Source: Dinoroseobacter sp049800775
Lineage (GTDB): Bacteria; Pseudomonadota; Alphaproteobacteria; Rhodobacterales; Rhodobacteraceae
DNA length: 64,000 bases
Direction: 5' to 3'
Assembly: GCF_049800775.1 (NCBI RefSeq)
Contig: NZ_JBNAFR010000002.1
Location: 186,001-250,000 of the forward strand
This document shows, one piece after another, positions 1-7,635 of the stretch. The stretch's first letter is position 1, and each line of letters starts with the position of its first letter. A program made the position numbers and the translations under genes. The notes below the pieces were generated by a model. The model searched no databases. It was not told the origin of the DNA and worked only from the letters and a program-made list of their open reading frames with translations.

Positions 1-1
1 C

Positions 2-553
2 GTCTCGAACGCCTCCTGCACGACCAACGCCGTGGCGCCGCTGGTTAAGCTGCTCGACGGGGCGTTCGGGATCGAGACCGGGCATATGACCACGGTGCAT
101 TGCTATACCGGCTCGCAGCCCACGGTGGATATGCCCATGGCCAATCCGGCGCGGAGCCGGGCGGCGGCCCTGTCCATGGTGCCGACCACCACCAGTGCGC
201 AGGCGCTCACGGATCTGGTGCTGCCGGGGCTGGCCGGGCGGATCCAGGGATCGGCGGTGCGGGTGCCGGTGGCCAGCGTCTCGGCGGTGGATCTGAGCGT
301 GATGACCCGGCAGGGCCCTGACCGTGCGGCGGTCAATGCGGTGCTGCGCGGGGCCGAGGGCGGGATCATCGGGGTGACCGGCAAGCCGCTGGTGTCTTCG
401 GATCTGCGGCAGCGGCCCGAGAGCATCGTCATGGCCACGCCCGAGACCCAGGTCAGCGATGGCGGCATGGTGCGGGTCTTCGGCTGGTATGACAATGAGT
501 GGGGCTTCGCGAACCGGATGCTCGACGTGGCGATCCGGATGTCGAAATTCTGA
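2..553 (+). CDS. gap: Glyceraldehyde-3-phosphate dehydrogenase, 3' part (partial at window edge)
   Basis: The reading frame is open from base 2, so the N-terminal NAD-binding half lies outside the window. The visible 183 residues start at the active-site motif SNASCTTN, whose Cys is the catalytic thiol, and end with the GAPDH C-terminus (YDNEWGFANRML). The enzyme oxidises glyceraldehyde-3-phosphate to 1,3-bisphosphoglycerate with NAD(P). It is a divergent member: the usual HSYTNDQ stretch reads HCYTGSQ, and the phosphate-binding STGAAK segment is replaced by TTTSAQ, although SAVRVPVASVSAVDL keeps the conserved Arg. It may be a paralogue with a shifted substrate, such as an erythrose-4-phosphate dehydrogenase. 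Family certain, exact substrate not. Confidence 0.9.
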   Translation, partial: VSNASCTTNAVAPLVKLLDGAFGIETGHMTTVHCYTGSQPTVDMPMANPARSRAAALSMVPTTTSAQALTDLVLPGLAGRIQGSAVRVPVASVSAVDLSVMTRQGPDRAAVNAVLRGAEGGIIGVTGKPLVSSDLRQRPESIVMATPETQVSDGGMVRVFGWYDNEWGFANRMLDVAIRMSKF

Positions 554-582
554 GCCCCGCTGCGGGCGGGATCGCCTGTGGT

Positions 583-620
583 GGCTGTGCGCCTTCGGCG
601 AGGATATTTGCAGACTTAAG
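583..620 (-). repeat. Dispersed 3' intergenic element, copy A
   Basis: Read on the minus strand it contains CTTAAGTCTGCAAATATCC followed by a small GC hairpin (CGCCGAAGGCG). It lies just 3' of the purine permease gene. The left half matches copy C near 16211 (CTTAAGTCTCCAAATATCC). Copies B (11641) and D (31983) are a second subtype sharing the AAATA core and a CCGCCGGAGGCGG hairpin. All four are 3' of a gene and in that gene's orientation. Confidence 0.5.
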
Positions 621-659
621 GGGGAGGGGGCGCGCCGGGATCGACGCGCCCGCCTTTGG

Positions 660-2084
660 TTAGCGGGGCAGGGAGCCCTTCGCGTTGCCCTTGAGGCCGC
701 CGGAGACTTCCTCGGTGGATTCCTCGGAAAGCTCTTCGGGCAGGATCAGGTTCAGCGCGATGGCGATGGCCGCAGCGGGCAGCAGGCCGCTGGTCATCAG
801 GATGCGCAGGGTGTCGGGCAGGTATTGCACCGCGCCCGGCTCGAGCTGCAGGCCGAGGCCCACGGAGAGCGCGATGGCGAAGATCACCATGTTGCGCCGG
901 TTCCAGTCCACATCCGAGAGCATCGAGATGCCCGCGGCCACGACCATGCCGAACATGACGATCACGCCGCCGCCGAGCACTTCGATGGGCACGGTGCGGA
1001 TGATGCCACCCACCTTGGGCACGAGCCCGCAGATGATCAGGAAGATCGCGCCGCAGGTCACCACATGGCGGCTCATCACACCGGTCATGGCGATCAGGCC
1101 GACATTCTGGCTGAAGGAGGTGTTCGGGAAGCCGCCGAAGATCCCGGCCAGGGCCGAGCCGAAGCCGTCGGCATAGGTCGCGCCCTTGATTTCTTCTTCA
1201 GTGGCTTCGCGGCCTGCGCCGCCCTTGGTGATGCCCGAGACATCGCCCACGGTTTCAATCGCCGAGATGAAAGCCATCAGGCAGAAGCCGAGGATCGCCG
1301 CGAAGGAGAACTCGAACCCGTATTTGAAGGGCTGCGGCAGGGCGAAGGCGGCGGACCGCTCCCAGGAGCCGGTGATCGCGTCGATGCTGAGCATGCCGAC
1401 CATGATGGCGTAGACATAGCCCACGATCAGGCCGATCAGGACCGCCGAGATCGACAGCATCCCCTTGGTGAAGAACTTCAGCCCGAGGGTCACGAAGATC
1501 ACCATGAGCGCTGCGGACCAGTTCAGCAGGCTGCCATATTCCGGCGTGCCGATGGCCGGGACACCGCCCGCCGCATATTGGATGCCGACCTTGACCAGCG
1601 CGAGGCCGATCATCGTCACCACGAGGCCTGTCACTAGCGGCGGCAGGGCGAAGCGGATCTTGCCGATCACCAGCCCGAGCAGCGCATGAAACAGCCCTCC
1701 GATGATGATGCCGCCAAAGAGCGCGCCGAGGGCATCGACCCCCTTGCCCGCTACCAGCGGGATCATGATCGGCAGGAATGCAAAGCTTGTCCCCTGCACG
1801 ATGGGCAGGGCCGCGCCGACCGGACCGAGCGTGATGGTCTGCAGCAGGGTCGCGAGCCCGGCGAAGAGCATCGACATCTGGATGAGGTAGAGCAATTCCG
1901 GGAAATCCGGCGAGTTCGAGCCGAACCCGAAGCCCGCCGCGCCCGCGACGATGATCGCCGGGGTCACGTTCGAGACGAACATCGCCAGCACATGCTGGAT
2001 GCCCAGCGGGATGGCCTTGGCCAGCGGGGGGGTGAAATTTGGGTCGCGCAACTGCGCGGGAGTTCCAATGGAGGTATCTGCCAT
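660..2084 (-). CDS. NCS2-family purine (urate/xanthine) permease
   Basis: A 474-residue, very hydrophobic inner-membrane protein with the NCS2 (UraA/UacT/XanQ) pattern: a long series of transmembrane helices, a Gly/Pro-rich segment near FSQNVGLIAMTG (the substrate-binding QN-G motif), and a charged C-terminus. Such permeases import purines with protons. The start is set at the Met after an AGGAAGGAAGAAAGG purine-rich ribosome site; a longer frame upstream looks non-coding. It is the last gene of the minus-strand run puuE-uraD, alc, allA, permease, 61 bp after allA. From this context its substrate is probably urate, xanthine or another purine breakdown product; specificity cannot be read directly. 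Confidence 0.9.
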   Translation of the reverse strand: MADTSIGTPAQLRDPNFTPPLAKAIPLGIQHVLAMFVSNVTPAIIVAGAAGFGFGSNSPDFPELLYLIQMSMLFAGLATLLQTITLGPVGAALPIVQGTSFAFLPIMIPLVAGKGVDALGALFGGIIIGGLFHALLGLVIGKIRFALPPLVTGLVVTMIGLALVKVGIQYAAGGVPAIGTPEYGSLLNWSAALMVIFVTLGLKFFTKGMLSISAVLIGLIVGYVYAIMVGMLSIDAITGSWERSAAFALPQPFKYGFEFSFAAILGFCLMAFISAIETVGDVSGITKGGAGREATEEEIKGATYADGFGSALAGIFGGFPNTSFSQNVGLIAMTGVMSRHVVTCGAIFLIICGLVPKVGGIIRTVPIEVLGGGVIVMFGMVVAAGISMLSDVDWNRRNMVIFAIALSVGLGLQLEPGAVQYLPDTLRILMTSGLLPAAAIAIALNLILPEELSEESTEEVSGGLKGNAKGSLPR

Positions 2085-2145
2085 GAGGGGCCTTTCTTCC
2101 TTCCTGATGGAGCGGCGGGGCTTCTGGCGTCCCCGTCGCGCGGAT

Positions 2146-2655
2146 TTACGGCGCAACCACCTCGTAGGGTGTGTCGAACCAGTGTTCTTCCAGGTTCGGC
2201 GTGGATCCGATCCGATCGACCACGGCGAACAACCCGGGCGCGTGGAGCGGTGTGAGCACCCCGTGCCAGGTATTTCGGTGATAGTTCACGGCCTGACCGG
2301 GGACGGTCAGGAATGCCTCGGGCCGACCCGGGCGGCCCGCGTCATCCGGGGCCACCACGACCAGGAACGGATCGCTGCCCATGGGGATGAAGGCCTGCGA
2401 GCCTTCCGGGTGCCGCTCCACCATCTCGAGCCTGAGCGGCAGCGCCCGGGGCTCGGCGTCGAACAGGCTGATCCCGGCGCGTCCGCCGGGGCCGAAATCG
2501 AGCGTTGCGCGGTCATGGTGTCGCCCGCAGAGCCCCTGATTGATCAGCTTGTCCGGCGCGCCCGCCACCTCCAGCACGTCGCCAAAGGCCGCGAACCGCG
2601 CCGCCGTCAGGGGCTGTGCGGTGATCCGCCCGCTCAAATCGAGCCCGGCGACCAT
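2146..2655 (-). CDS. allA: Ureidoglycolate lyase
   Basis: A 169-residue cupin-fold enzyme that splits (S)-ureidoglycolate into glyoxylate and urea, the last step of the urea-releasing allantoin route. Visible AllA features are ITAQPLTAARFAAFGDVLE near the N-terminus, RHPEGSQAFIPM and PFLVVVAPD in the middle, and the NYHRNTWHGVLTPL segment with the conserved histidines. Length is normal for the family. The start at 2655 overlaps the end of the allantoicase gene by 22 bp, so the two are probably translationally coupled. Its substrate is the direct product of that allantoicase. Confidence 0.92.
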   Translation of the reverse strand: MVAGLDLSGRITAQPLTAARFAAFGDVLEVAGAPDKLINQGLCGRHHDRATLDFGPGGRAGISLFDAEPRALPLRLEMVERHPEGSQAFIPMGSDPFLVVVAPDDAGRPGRPEAFLTVPGQAVNYHRNTWHGVLTPLHAPGLFAVVDRIGSTPNLEEHWFDTPYEVVAP

Positions 2656-3662
2656 TCGGGCCGTCCAAAGAGCCGCAACCGGCTGACCCCGCCATCGGGG
2701 AAGATGTTGAAGCGGATATGGGTGATCGCGCCCAGATCGGCGAGCTCGCTGGTGAACTCATGGATCGTATCGGCGGTCAGCTTCACCTCGGGCAGGAGCG
2801 TGTGCCAGAACATCGAATCTGTGACGATGGCATCGGTCAGCCCGTCGCCGAACACCGCCAGATCCGCCGCCTGGATCGAGGCACGGTCGGGGAAGTTGCC
2901 CTTGAAATGGGCCGTGTCGATCTCGCAGCGATTGACCCGCCCCTTGGCCCCCAGCGCGATGACCATCCAGTCATGGCCCGGGGTGCGGCGGCGGCGGGTT
3001 TCCCAGCCATCGCCCATATTCACCCCGCGCCCGGGGGCCAGTAGCCGCATGTAGTCGCCGTAATGGGCGTCCGAGAAGCTCAGGATCCGGCCGCCGTTCA
3101 GGGCCGCCGAAAGCTCGATATCCTGCCCGTCCTCGGTCGGGTCGAGCTCGGGGATGCCATAGACCCGCAGGCGCGCCACCCCGCCATCGGGGAAGATATG
3201 GATGCGCAGATGGGTCCAGCTCTCAAAGCTCTTGCAGTTGAAATAGTGATGCGCCGAGGCGCCGAGGGCCTTGTGGGGCAGCACCTCGATCCAGCGGGTC
3301 TCGTCGGTGGGGTCGCCGTCGCAATTGGCCGCCTCGATCATCACGGCGGGGGCGTAGTTGCCGGTGAAGTGAGAGGTGTCCACGTCAAAGCCGAGGATCC
3401 GGCCCGGCGCCGCGAGCGAGATCACCGCCAGGTCATGCCCGCCCCCGCGACGGCGGCGGGTTTCCCATCCGTCCATCCACTTGCCATGGGCGTCGAACTT
3501 GTCGGGGATGAAGATCGCCGGCTGGTCCTGCAGCATCCGGTTGAGCGGGGCGAAGAACTCGTCAGAGGCATAGAGCGCGCGCGCGCCCAACCCAGCCGAG
3601 GCGAGGTTGATGCCTGTTCGTACGAAAAGGGGGATATTGGGGTCCTGTTGCTCAGGGCTCAT
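2634..3662 (-). CDS. alc: Allantoicase
   Basis: A 342-residue protein that hydrolyses allantoate to (S)-ureidoglycolate and urea. It shows the internal duplication of the family: MDGWETRRRRGGGHD near residue 65 and GDGWETRRRRTPGHD about 155 residues later, each followed by a TxHFxGN segment (DTSHFTGNYAP, DTAHFKGNFPD). These repeats are the two jelly-roll domains of allantoicases. It sits between puuE-uraD (6 bp upstream) and allA (overlapping), the order in which their products are used. A cytoplasmic, soluble enzyme with no signal peptide. Confidence 0.95.
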   Translation of the reverse strand: MSPEQQDPNIPLFVRTGINLASAGLGARALYASDEFFAPLNRMLQDQPAIFIPDKFDAHGKWMDGWETRRRRGGGHDLAVISLAAPGRILGFDVDTSHFTGNYAPAVMIEAANCDGDPTDETRWIEVLPHKALGASAHHYFNCKSFESWTHLRIHIFPDGGVARLRVYGIPELDPTEDGQDIELSAALNGGRILSFSDAHYGDYMRLLAPGRGVNMGDGWETRRRRTPGHDWMVIALGAKGRVNRCEIDTAHFKGNFPDRASIQAADLAVFGDGLTDAIVTDSMFWHTLLPEVKLTADTIHEFTSELADLGAITHIRFNIFPDGGVSRLRLFGRPEWSPGSI

Positions 3663-3668
3663 TCTTGG

Positions 3669-5090
3669 TTACTCCGGTAGCATGTCTTGCAGGCGCAGGC
3701 GCGCGATGCGTTCCACCTGCTGGCATGCGGTTTCAAATTCAGTGTCGCGCGTGTTCTCGATCCGCCTTTGGAAGGCGCTCAGGATGTCGTCCTTGCTCAG
3801 CCCCTTGACCGCGATGATGAAGGGAAAGCCGAAGCGGTCGGTGTAGCGCGTGTTGAGATCGCTGAAGGTCGCGCGCTCGGCGTCGGTCAGCGCGTCGAGC
3901 CCGGCCCCGGCCTGCTCGGCGGTGGATTCCGCCGTCAGGCGCTTGGCGGCGGCGAGTTTTCCGGCGAGATCCGGATGGGCGCGCAGCACGCCGAGGCGCG
4001 CGGCCTCATCGGCGGCGCGGAACTTCCGAGCGAGGGCATTGTGCAGCCCGCCTGCCGTGTCATGGACGGCGCTCAGCTCGCCTTCCCAGGCCTGCTCGGC
4101 GATCCAGGGCGAATGCTCGAACACCCCGCCATAGGCGGCGACGAAAGCCTCCCGGTCCATCTCGGAGGGGCGATCCCAGGGCGCGGGCGCCGGGTGGGTC
4201 GCGTGCCAATGCTCGGCAATGTCGATCCGCCGGGCGAACCAGACATCCGCATGGGTCTGGGCATACTCGATGAAGCGCTGCAGGGCCTGGGCCCGCCCGG
4301 GCCGCCCCACGAGGCGGCAATGGAGCCCGATGGACATCATGCGCGGCGCACCCGCGGCCCCCTCGGCATAGAGCGCGTCGAAGCTGTCCTTGAGATAGGC
4401 GTAGAACTGATCGCCGGAATTGAAGCCCTGCGGCGTGGCAAAGCGCATGTCATTGGCGTCGAGCGTATAGGGGATGACCAGCTGATCCTGATCGCCGTAG
4501 CGCACCCAATAGGGCAGGTCATCCGCATAGCTGTCGGAGACATAGGCGAACCCGCCTTCCTCGGCCACGAGCCGCACGGTGTTCTCGGAACACCGCCCCG
4601 TGTACCAGCCCGTGGGCCGCGCGCCGGTCACCTCACGGTGCAGGGCGATCGCTTCGGCCATGTCGGCGGCTTCGTCCTCGGGCGCATAGTCCTTGTATTC
4701 GATCCATTTCAGCCCGTGGGAGGCGATCTCCCATCCCGCATCCTGCATCGCGGTGACCTGCGCGGGCGCGCGGGCAAGCGCGGTGGCCACGCCATAGACG
4801 GTCACCGGCACATTGGCGGCGGTGAACATCCGGTGCAGTCGCCAGAACCCGGCGCGCGCGCCGTATTCATAGATCGACTCCATGTTCCAATGGCGCTGCC
4901 CGGGCCAGGCGGCGGCCCCGACGATCTCGGACAGGAAGGCCTCGGAGGCCGCATCCCCATGCAGGATGCAGTTCTCGCCGCCCTCTTCGTAGTTGATGAC
5001 GAACTGGACAGCGATCTTCGCCCCGCCCGGCCAGTGGGCGTTCGGTGGGGTCTGTCCATACCCCTGCATGTCACGCGGATAGCGGTTCAC
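3669..5090 (-). CDS. puuE-uraD: Bifunctional allantoinase (PuuE) / OHCU decarboxylase (UraD)
   Basis: A 473-residue fusion. Residues about 1-305 are the cofactor-independent allantoinase PuuE of the polysaccharide-deacetylase fold (NYEEGGEN, ASHGLKWIEY, GWYTGRCSEN, MMSIGLHCRLVGRPGR). Residues about 310-473 are 2-oxo-4-hydroxy-4-carboxy-5-ureidoimidazoline decarboxylase, with the catalytic His in FEHSPWIAE (about residue 326), RAHPDLAGK, the EQAGAG segment and FGFPFIIAVKG. UraD turns OHCU into S-allantoin and PuuE opens it to allantoate, so the fusion catalyses consecutive steps. It is the first gene of the minus-strand ureide operon. The divergent 156-bp region to uraH holds a candidate operator. 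Confidence 0.95.
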   Translation of the reverse strand: MNRYPRDMQGYGQTPPNAHWPGGAKIAVQFVINYEEGGENCILHGDAASEAFLSEIVGAAAWPGQRHWNMESIYEYGARAGFWRLHRMFTAANVPVTVYGVATALARAPAQVTAMQDAGWEIASHGLKWIEYKDYAPEDEAADMAEAIALHREVTGARPTGWYTGRCSENTVRLVAEEGGFAYVSDSYADDLPYWVRYGDQDQLVIPYTLDANDMRFATPQGFNSGDQFYAYLKDSFDALYAEGAAGAPRMMSIGLHCRLVGRPGRAQALQRFIEYAQTHADVWFARRIDIAEHWHATHPAPAPWDRPSEMDREAFVAAYGGVFEHSPWIAEQAWEGELSAVHDTAGGLHNALARKFRAADEAARLGVLRAHPDLAGKLAAAKRLTAESTAEQAGAGLDALTDAERATFSDLNTRYTDRFGFPFIIAVKGLSKDDILSAFQRRIENTRDTEFETACQQVERIARLRLQDMLPE

Positions 5091-5124
5091 GTTTTTTATT
5101 TCCCCTCGCTGATGGAATTGCTTC

Positions 5125-5153
5125 TAATGCAAAACAATCGGCGTGTTTTTCAA
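5125..5153 (-). promoter_or_regulatory. Candidate promoter of the puuE-uraD operon
   Basis: Read on the minus strand: TTGAAA, a 17-base spacer, then GCATTA, about 35 bases before the puuE start. The -35 hexamer is one arm of the dyad at 5148-5166, so a protein bound there would touch the promoter. The surroundings are AT-rich relative to the genes. Only hexamer resemblance and spacing support the call. Confidence 0.35.
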
Positions 5154-5166
5154 TAAAACTTTGAAA
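5148..5166. promoter_or_regulatory. Candidate ureide-regulator operator (TTTC-N11-GAAA dyad)
   Basis: TTTCAATAAAACTTTGAAA is an inverted repeat (TTTCAA, 7 bases, TTGAAA) in the divergent region between puuE-uraD and uraH. The same TTTC-N11-GAAA frame occurs at 7575-7593 in the other divergent promoter region of the cluster, next to the LysR gene. LysR regulators bind interrupted dyads of this size, so this is a candidate site for the 6612-7538 product. Confidence 0.45.
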
Positions 5167-5246
5167 GACCTAATCCATAGGCATTCGCGCAGTTTTTCGG
5201 CAGGTTTGGCCGAGCCCTGCCAAAGGATCAGACGAAAGGGAACGTG

Positions 5247-5612
5247 ATGGCGCAAGAAACAGGCTATTTGACAACCCATGTGCTCGACGCTGCGCGGGGT
5301 GTTCCGGCGGAGGGGATGCACATCGTGCTCTATCGGCTGGACGGGACCACGCGCGAGGTGATCGCGGCCAAACATACCAATAGCGACGGGCGCACGGATG
5401 GGCCGATCCTGCCCGCCGAGAGCTTTGCCACCGGCACCTATGAGCTGGTCTTTCATGCGGGTGACTACCTGCGCGAGACCGGGCAGGCCGGGCCGGAGCC
5501 GCTCTTTCTCGACGAGATCCCGATCCGGTTCGGCATGAGCGATGGCGCGGCCCATTATCATGTGCCCCTGCTACTCTCGCCCTTCAGCTTTTCGACCTAT
5601 CGGGGCAGCTGA
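5247..5612 (+). CDS. uraH: 5-Hydroxyisourate hydrolase
   Basis: A 121-residue transthyretin-like protein that hydrolyses 5-hydroxyisourate to OHCU. It has the family marks: the N-terminal motif LTTHVLDAARGVPA with the catalytic His, the KHTNSDGRTDGP loop, AHYHVPLLLSPFSFSTY, and the C-terminal tetrapeptide YRGS. The ATG at 5247 follows AAAGGG at good spacing; a GTG one codon upstream is less likely. It is transcribed divergently from the puuE-uraD operon. It supplies OHCU to the UraD domain of the neighbouring fusion and takes its substrate from PuuD. Confidence 0.95.
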   Translation: MAQETGYLTTHVLDAARGVPAEGMHIVLYRLDGTTREVIAAKHTNSDGRTDGPILPAESFATGTYELVFHAGDYLRETGQAGPEPLFLDEIPIRFGMSDGAAHYHVPLLLSPFSFSTYRGS

Positions 5613-5685
5613 CCACCGGGCCCGCTCCTGCGGACCCGCTGGCACTCGGAACACACCCCGCAGGGACTGTTCCGCCTCTTGCGTC

Positions 5686-6474
5686 TCAGCCTTGGCGCCG
5701 CGCCCGGCGATACCCGGTCAGACCCGCGAGGCCGAGACCGAGCATTGCCAGGTTCGGCGGCAGCGGCACCGGCGCAACAGTGTCCGTGCCGAGGGTCGCA
5801 CCATCGAGGGCCGTGATGCTGAAGACGCTGTCCATATTGGCCTGCACATCCAGAAAGGCCGGGATCTGGCGCGTCGCGCCTGCGGAGACCCAGACCCCGG
5901 TGTAGATCGTGAGGTCATCCCCCGCCTCGACCGCGATCTCGGTGCTCAGCCGTTCCGCGAATGTCAGGTCCGGGGGGCCGGCATTGCTGGACAAGCCAAA
6001 GCTGTCTGACACCGCCGGCATGCCGTTTTTCGAGACGTCGAGATCAGCCATGAAGGCGGCGAAGGGATCGGTCCCGGGAGCCGTCGCCGTGATGCTGTAG
6101 AAACCCGACGCCCGCAGTTCGATCCGCAGGGTCCCCGCGGTGGCGACGCGGATCGTGCGCTCGGCCTCGCCGCGGCCCGAAGCCGTCTGGCTTGCGGTGA
6201 TCCCGGTCTCGGGGCGGACCATCCGTGTGGCCGCGAAAAGGTCATCGCCATTGGCCTGAAACGTGGCGAGCGAGGTGCTGAGCTGCGCGCCTGCTCGGTC
6301 TGTCACGGTCGAGTCCGTCTGACCGTTGGAGGTGCCACCGGCAAAGCTTTGGCGGGACGGGTCCGATTGGGCCCCGAAACCCGCAGTGGTGGTGAGGGTG
6401 ACCGTTGCCGCTTGAGCCAGGTCGAACCCCAGGATCGTCGCAAGGAAGGCGGCGAACACGATATTCATTTTCAT
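5686..6474 (-). CDS. Exported protein with a VPLPA-CTERM-like sorting tail
   Basis: A 262-residue protein of unknown function. It has a signal peptide (MKMNIVFAAFLATILGFDLAQA) and a Ser/Thr/Ala-rich beta-type middle. The C-terminal tail APVPLPPNLAMLGLGLAGL is followed by YRRARR: a VPLP motif, a hydrophobic span and a basic end, as in VPLPA-CTERM/PEP-CTERM proteins that an exosortase-like system sorts to the surface. The start is at 6474 because AGGAC precedes it and a signal peptide follows directly. It lies between uraH and the LysR gene inside the ureide cluster, with no evident functional link; an insertion is possible. No sorting enzyme is in the window. Confidence 0.8.
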   Translation of the reverse strand: MKMNIVFAAFLATILGFDLAQAATVTLTTTAGFGAQSDPSRQSFAGGTSNGQTDSTVTDRAGAQLSTSLATFQANGDDLFAATRMVRPETGITASQTASGRGEAERTIRVATAGTLRIELRASGFYSITATAPGTDPFAAFMADLDVSKNGMPAVSDSFGLSSNAGPPDLTFAERLSTEIAVEAGDDLTIYTGVWVSAGATRQIPAFLDVQANMDSVFSITALDGATLGTDTVAPVPLPPNLAMLGLGLAGLTGYRRARRQG

Positions 6475-6611
6475 ACATGTTGTCCTCATGGAGGGCGCCA
6501 TCCCGTATGGCGCCTGCGCGGCCTGCTTAACGGGGCGCAGGGATGCGCTGCTTGAGGGGTGTCTGAGGATTTCCTGAAACTGCGCATGGCAGGGCCGCGC
6601 CCGATGCCGGG

Positions 6612-7538
6612 TCAGACAGGGGCGCTGGCGGTCGGGCCGCTGATGGCCGCGCGGCATTGCCGGGTCATGTAGTCCGAGAACAGGCGCACCTTGGGGTCGG
6701 TGAAGCGCCTGTGGGGAAACAGCCATGCCAGCGGGACCGGGGCAGGGGGCGTGTCTTCGCAGACCGGGACAAGCCGCCCGGCCCGCAGATGCTCGGCCAG
6801 CTCGAAGGCGGGTTTCAGGATAATGCCGCGCCCGGCCAGCGCCCAATCGGTCAGGACATCCCCGTCATCGGATTCGAACGGCCCCGCAATGTCGAAGCGT
6901 TTCGGCCCGGTTTGCGTCATCAGGGTCCACTGGAACTCGGTCGCCCCGGGGAAGCGCAGCATCAGGCAGTCATGTCGGTCCTGCACCAGCGCCGCCCCGT
7001 CGAGCGGCGTGCCCCGGCGGCTGAGATAAGCGGGCGAGGCCGCCAGCACCCGGGGACATTCCGCCACCATCCTCACCTTGAGATCGCTGTCGGGCAGCGG
7101 CCCCATATGGAGCGCCATGTCCAGCCCCTCGGCGGTCAGGTCGAGCTTGCGGTCCGACAGGCGCAGGCGGACGTCGATCTCGGGGTAGAGGTCCTTGAAG
7201 GCCGGGATCTGTGCGGCCACCAGCCGCCGCCCGATCCCCAGCGGGGCCGCCACGAAGATCGAGCCGCGCGGGCTTTGGCTGGTTTCCATCACCGCGGCTT
7301 CGGCCTCGGCCAGCGCCTCGGTCACCTTGCGCGCGCCCTGATAGAAGATCTTGCCATGCTCCGTGGCCCGCAGGGTGCGGGTGGTGCGGTTGAACAGGCG
7401 CACGCCGAGATACTTCTCCAGCTCGGAAATCCGGCTGGAGGCCACGGCGGGCGAGCATCGCTGATCCCGCGCCGCCGCTGACATACTGCCCAATTCGTAG
7501 ACACGCACGAACATGGCGAGGTTCTTCAGCGACATCAT
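6612..7538 (-). CDS. LysR-family transcriptional regulator of the ureide cluster
   Basis: A 308-residue LysR-type regulator. The N-terminal winged helix-turn-helix spans about residues 1-62 (LAMFVRVYELGSMSAAARDQ, AVASSRISELEKYLGVRLFNRTTR), followed by a linker helix and a LysR substrate-binding domain starting near PRGSIFVAAPLGIGRR. It begins with Met-Met, so the start may be 7538 or 7535. It is transcribed away from puuD with 97 bp between the starts. That region holds a TTTC-N11-GAAA dyad also found between puuE-uraD and uraH, so it probably controls both promoter regions; a ureide such as urate is a likely effector (inference). Confidence 0.9.
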   Translation of the reverse strand: MMSLKNLAMFVRVYELGSMSAAARDQRCSPAVASSRISELEKYLGVRLFNRTTRTLRATEHGKIFYQGARKVTEALAEAEAAVMETSQSPRGSIFVAAPLGIGRRLVAAQIPAFKDLYPEIDVRLRLSDRKLDLTAEGLDMALHMGPLPDSDLKVRMVAECPRVLAASPAYLSRRGTPLDGAALVQDRHDCLMLRFPGATEFQWTLMTQTGPKRFDIAGPFESDDGDVLTDWALAGRGIILKPAFELAEHLRAGRLVPVCEDTPPAPVPLAWLFPHRRFTDPKVRLFSDYMTRQCRAAISGPTASAPV

Positions 7539-7574
7539 TGGTATTCTTCGCGCCTGTTTGAAGGTCTTTGGCTA

Positions 7575-7611
7575 TTTCTCCGATTATCAGAAAGATCGCC
7601 ATGGGTATAGT
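7575..7611 (+). promoter_or_regulatory. Candidate operator and promoter of puuD
   Basis: TTTCTCCGATTATCAGAAA at 7575-7593 is a dyad in the same TTTC-N11-GAAA frame as 5148-5166. A TATAGT -10-like hexamer at 7606-7611 lies 25 bases before the puuD start codon. The dyad overlaps where the -35 region should be, and no good -35 hexamer is present, as expected for a promoter that needs an activator. Confidence 0.4.
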
Positions 7612-7635
7612 GACCCGGACCGAAGGAGACCCCCG

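Noticed and set aside
459..1637. A 392-codon plus-strand frame opposite the purine permease
   Set aside because: A highly charged His/Asp/Glu-rich shadow of hydrophobic codons; it starts inside gap and has no ribosome site.
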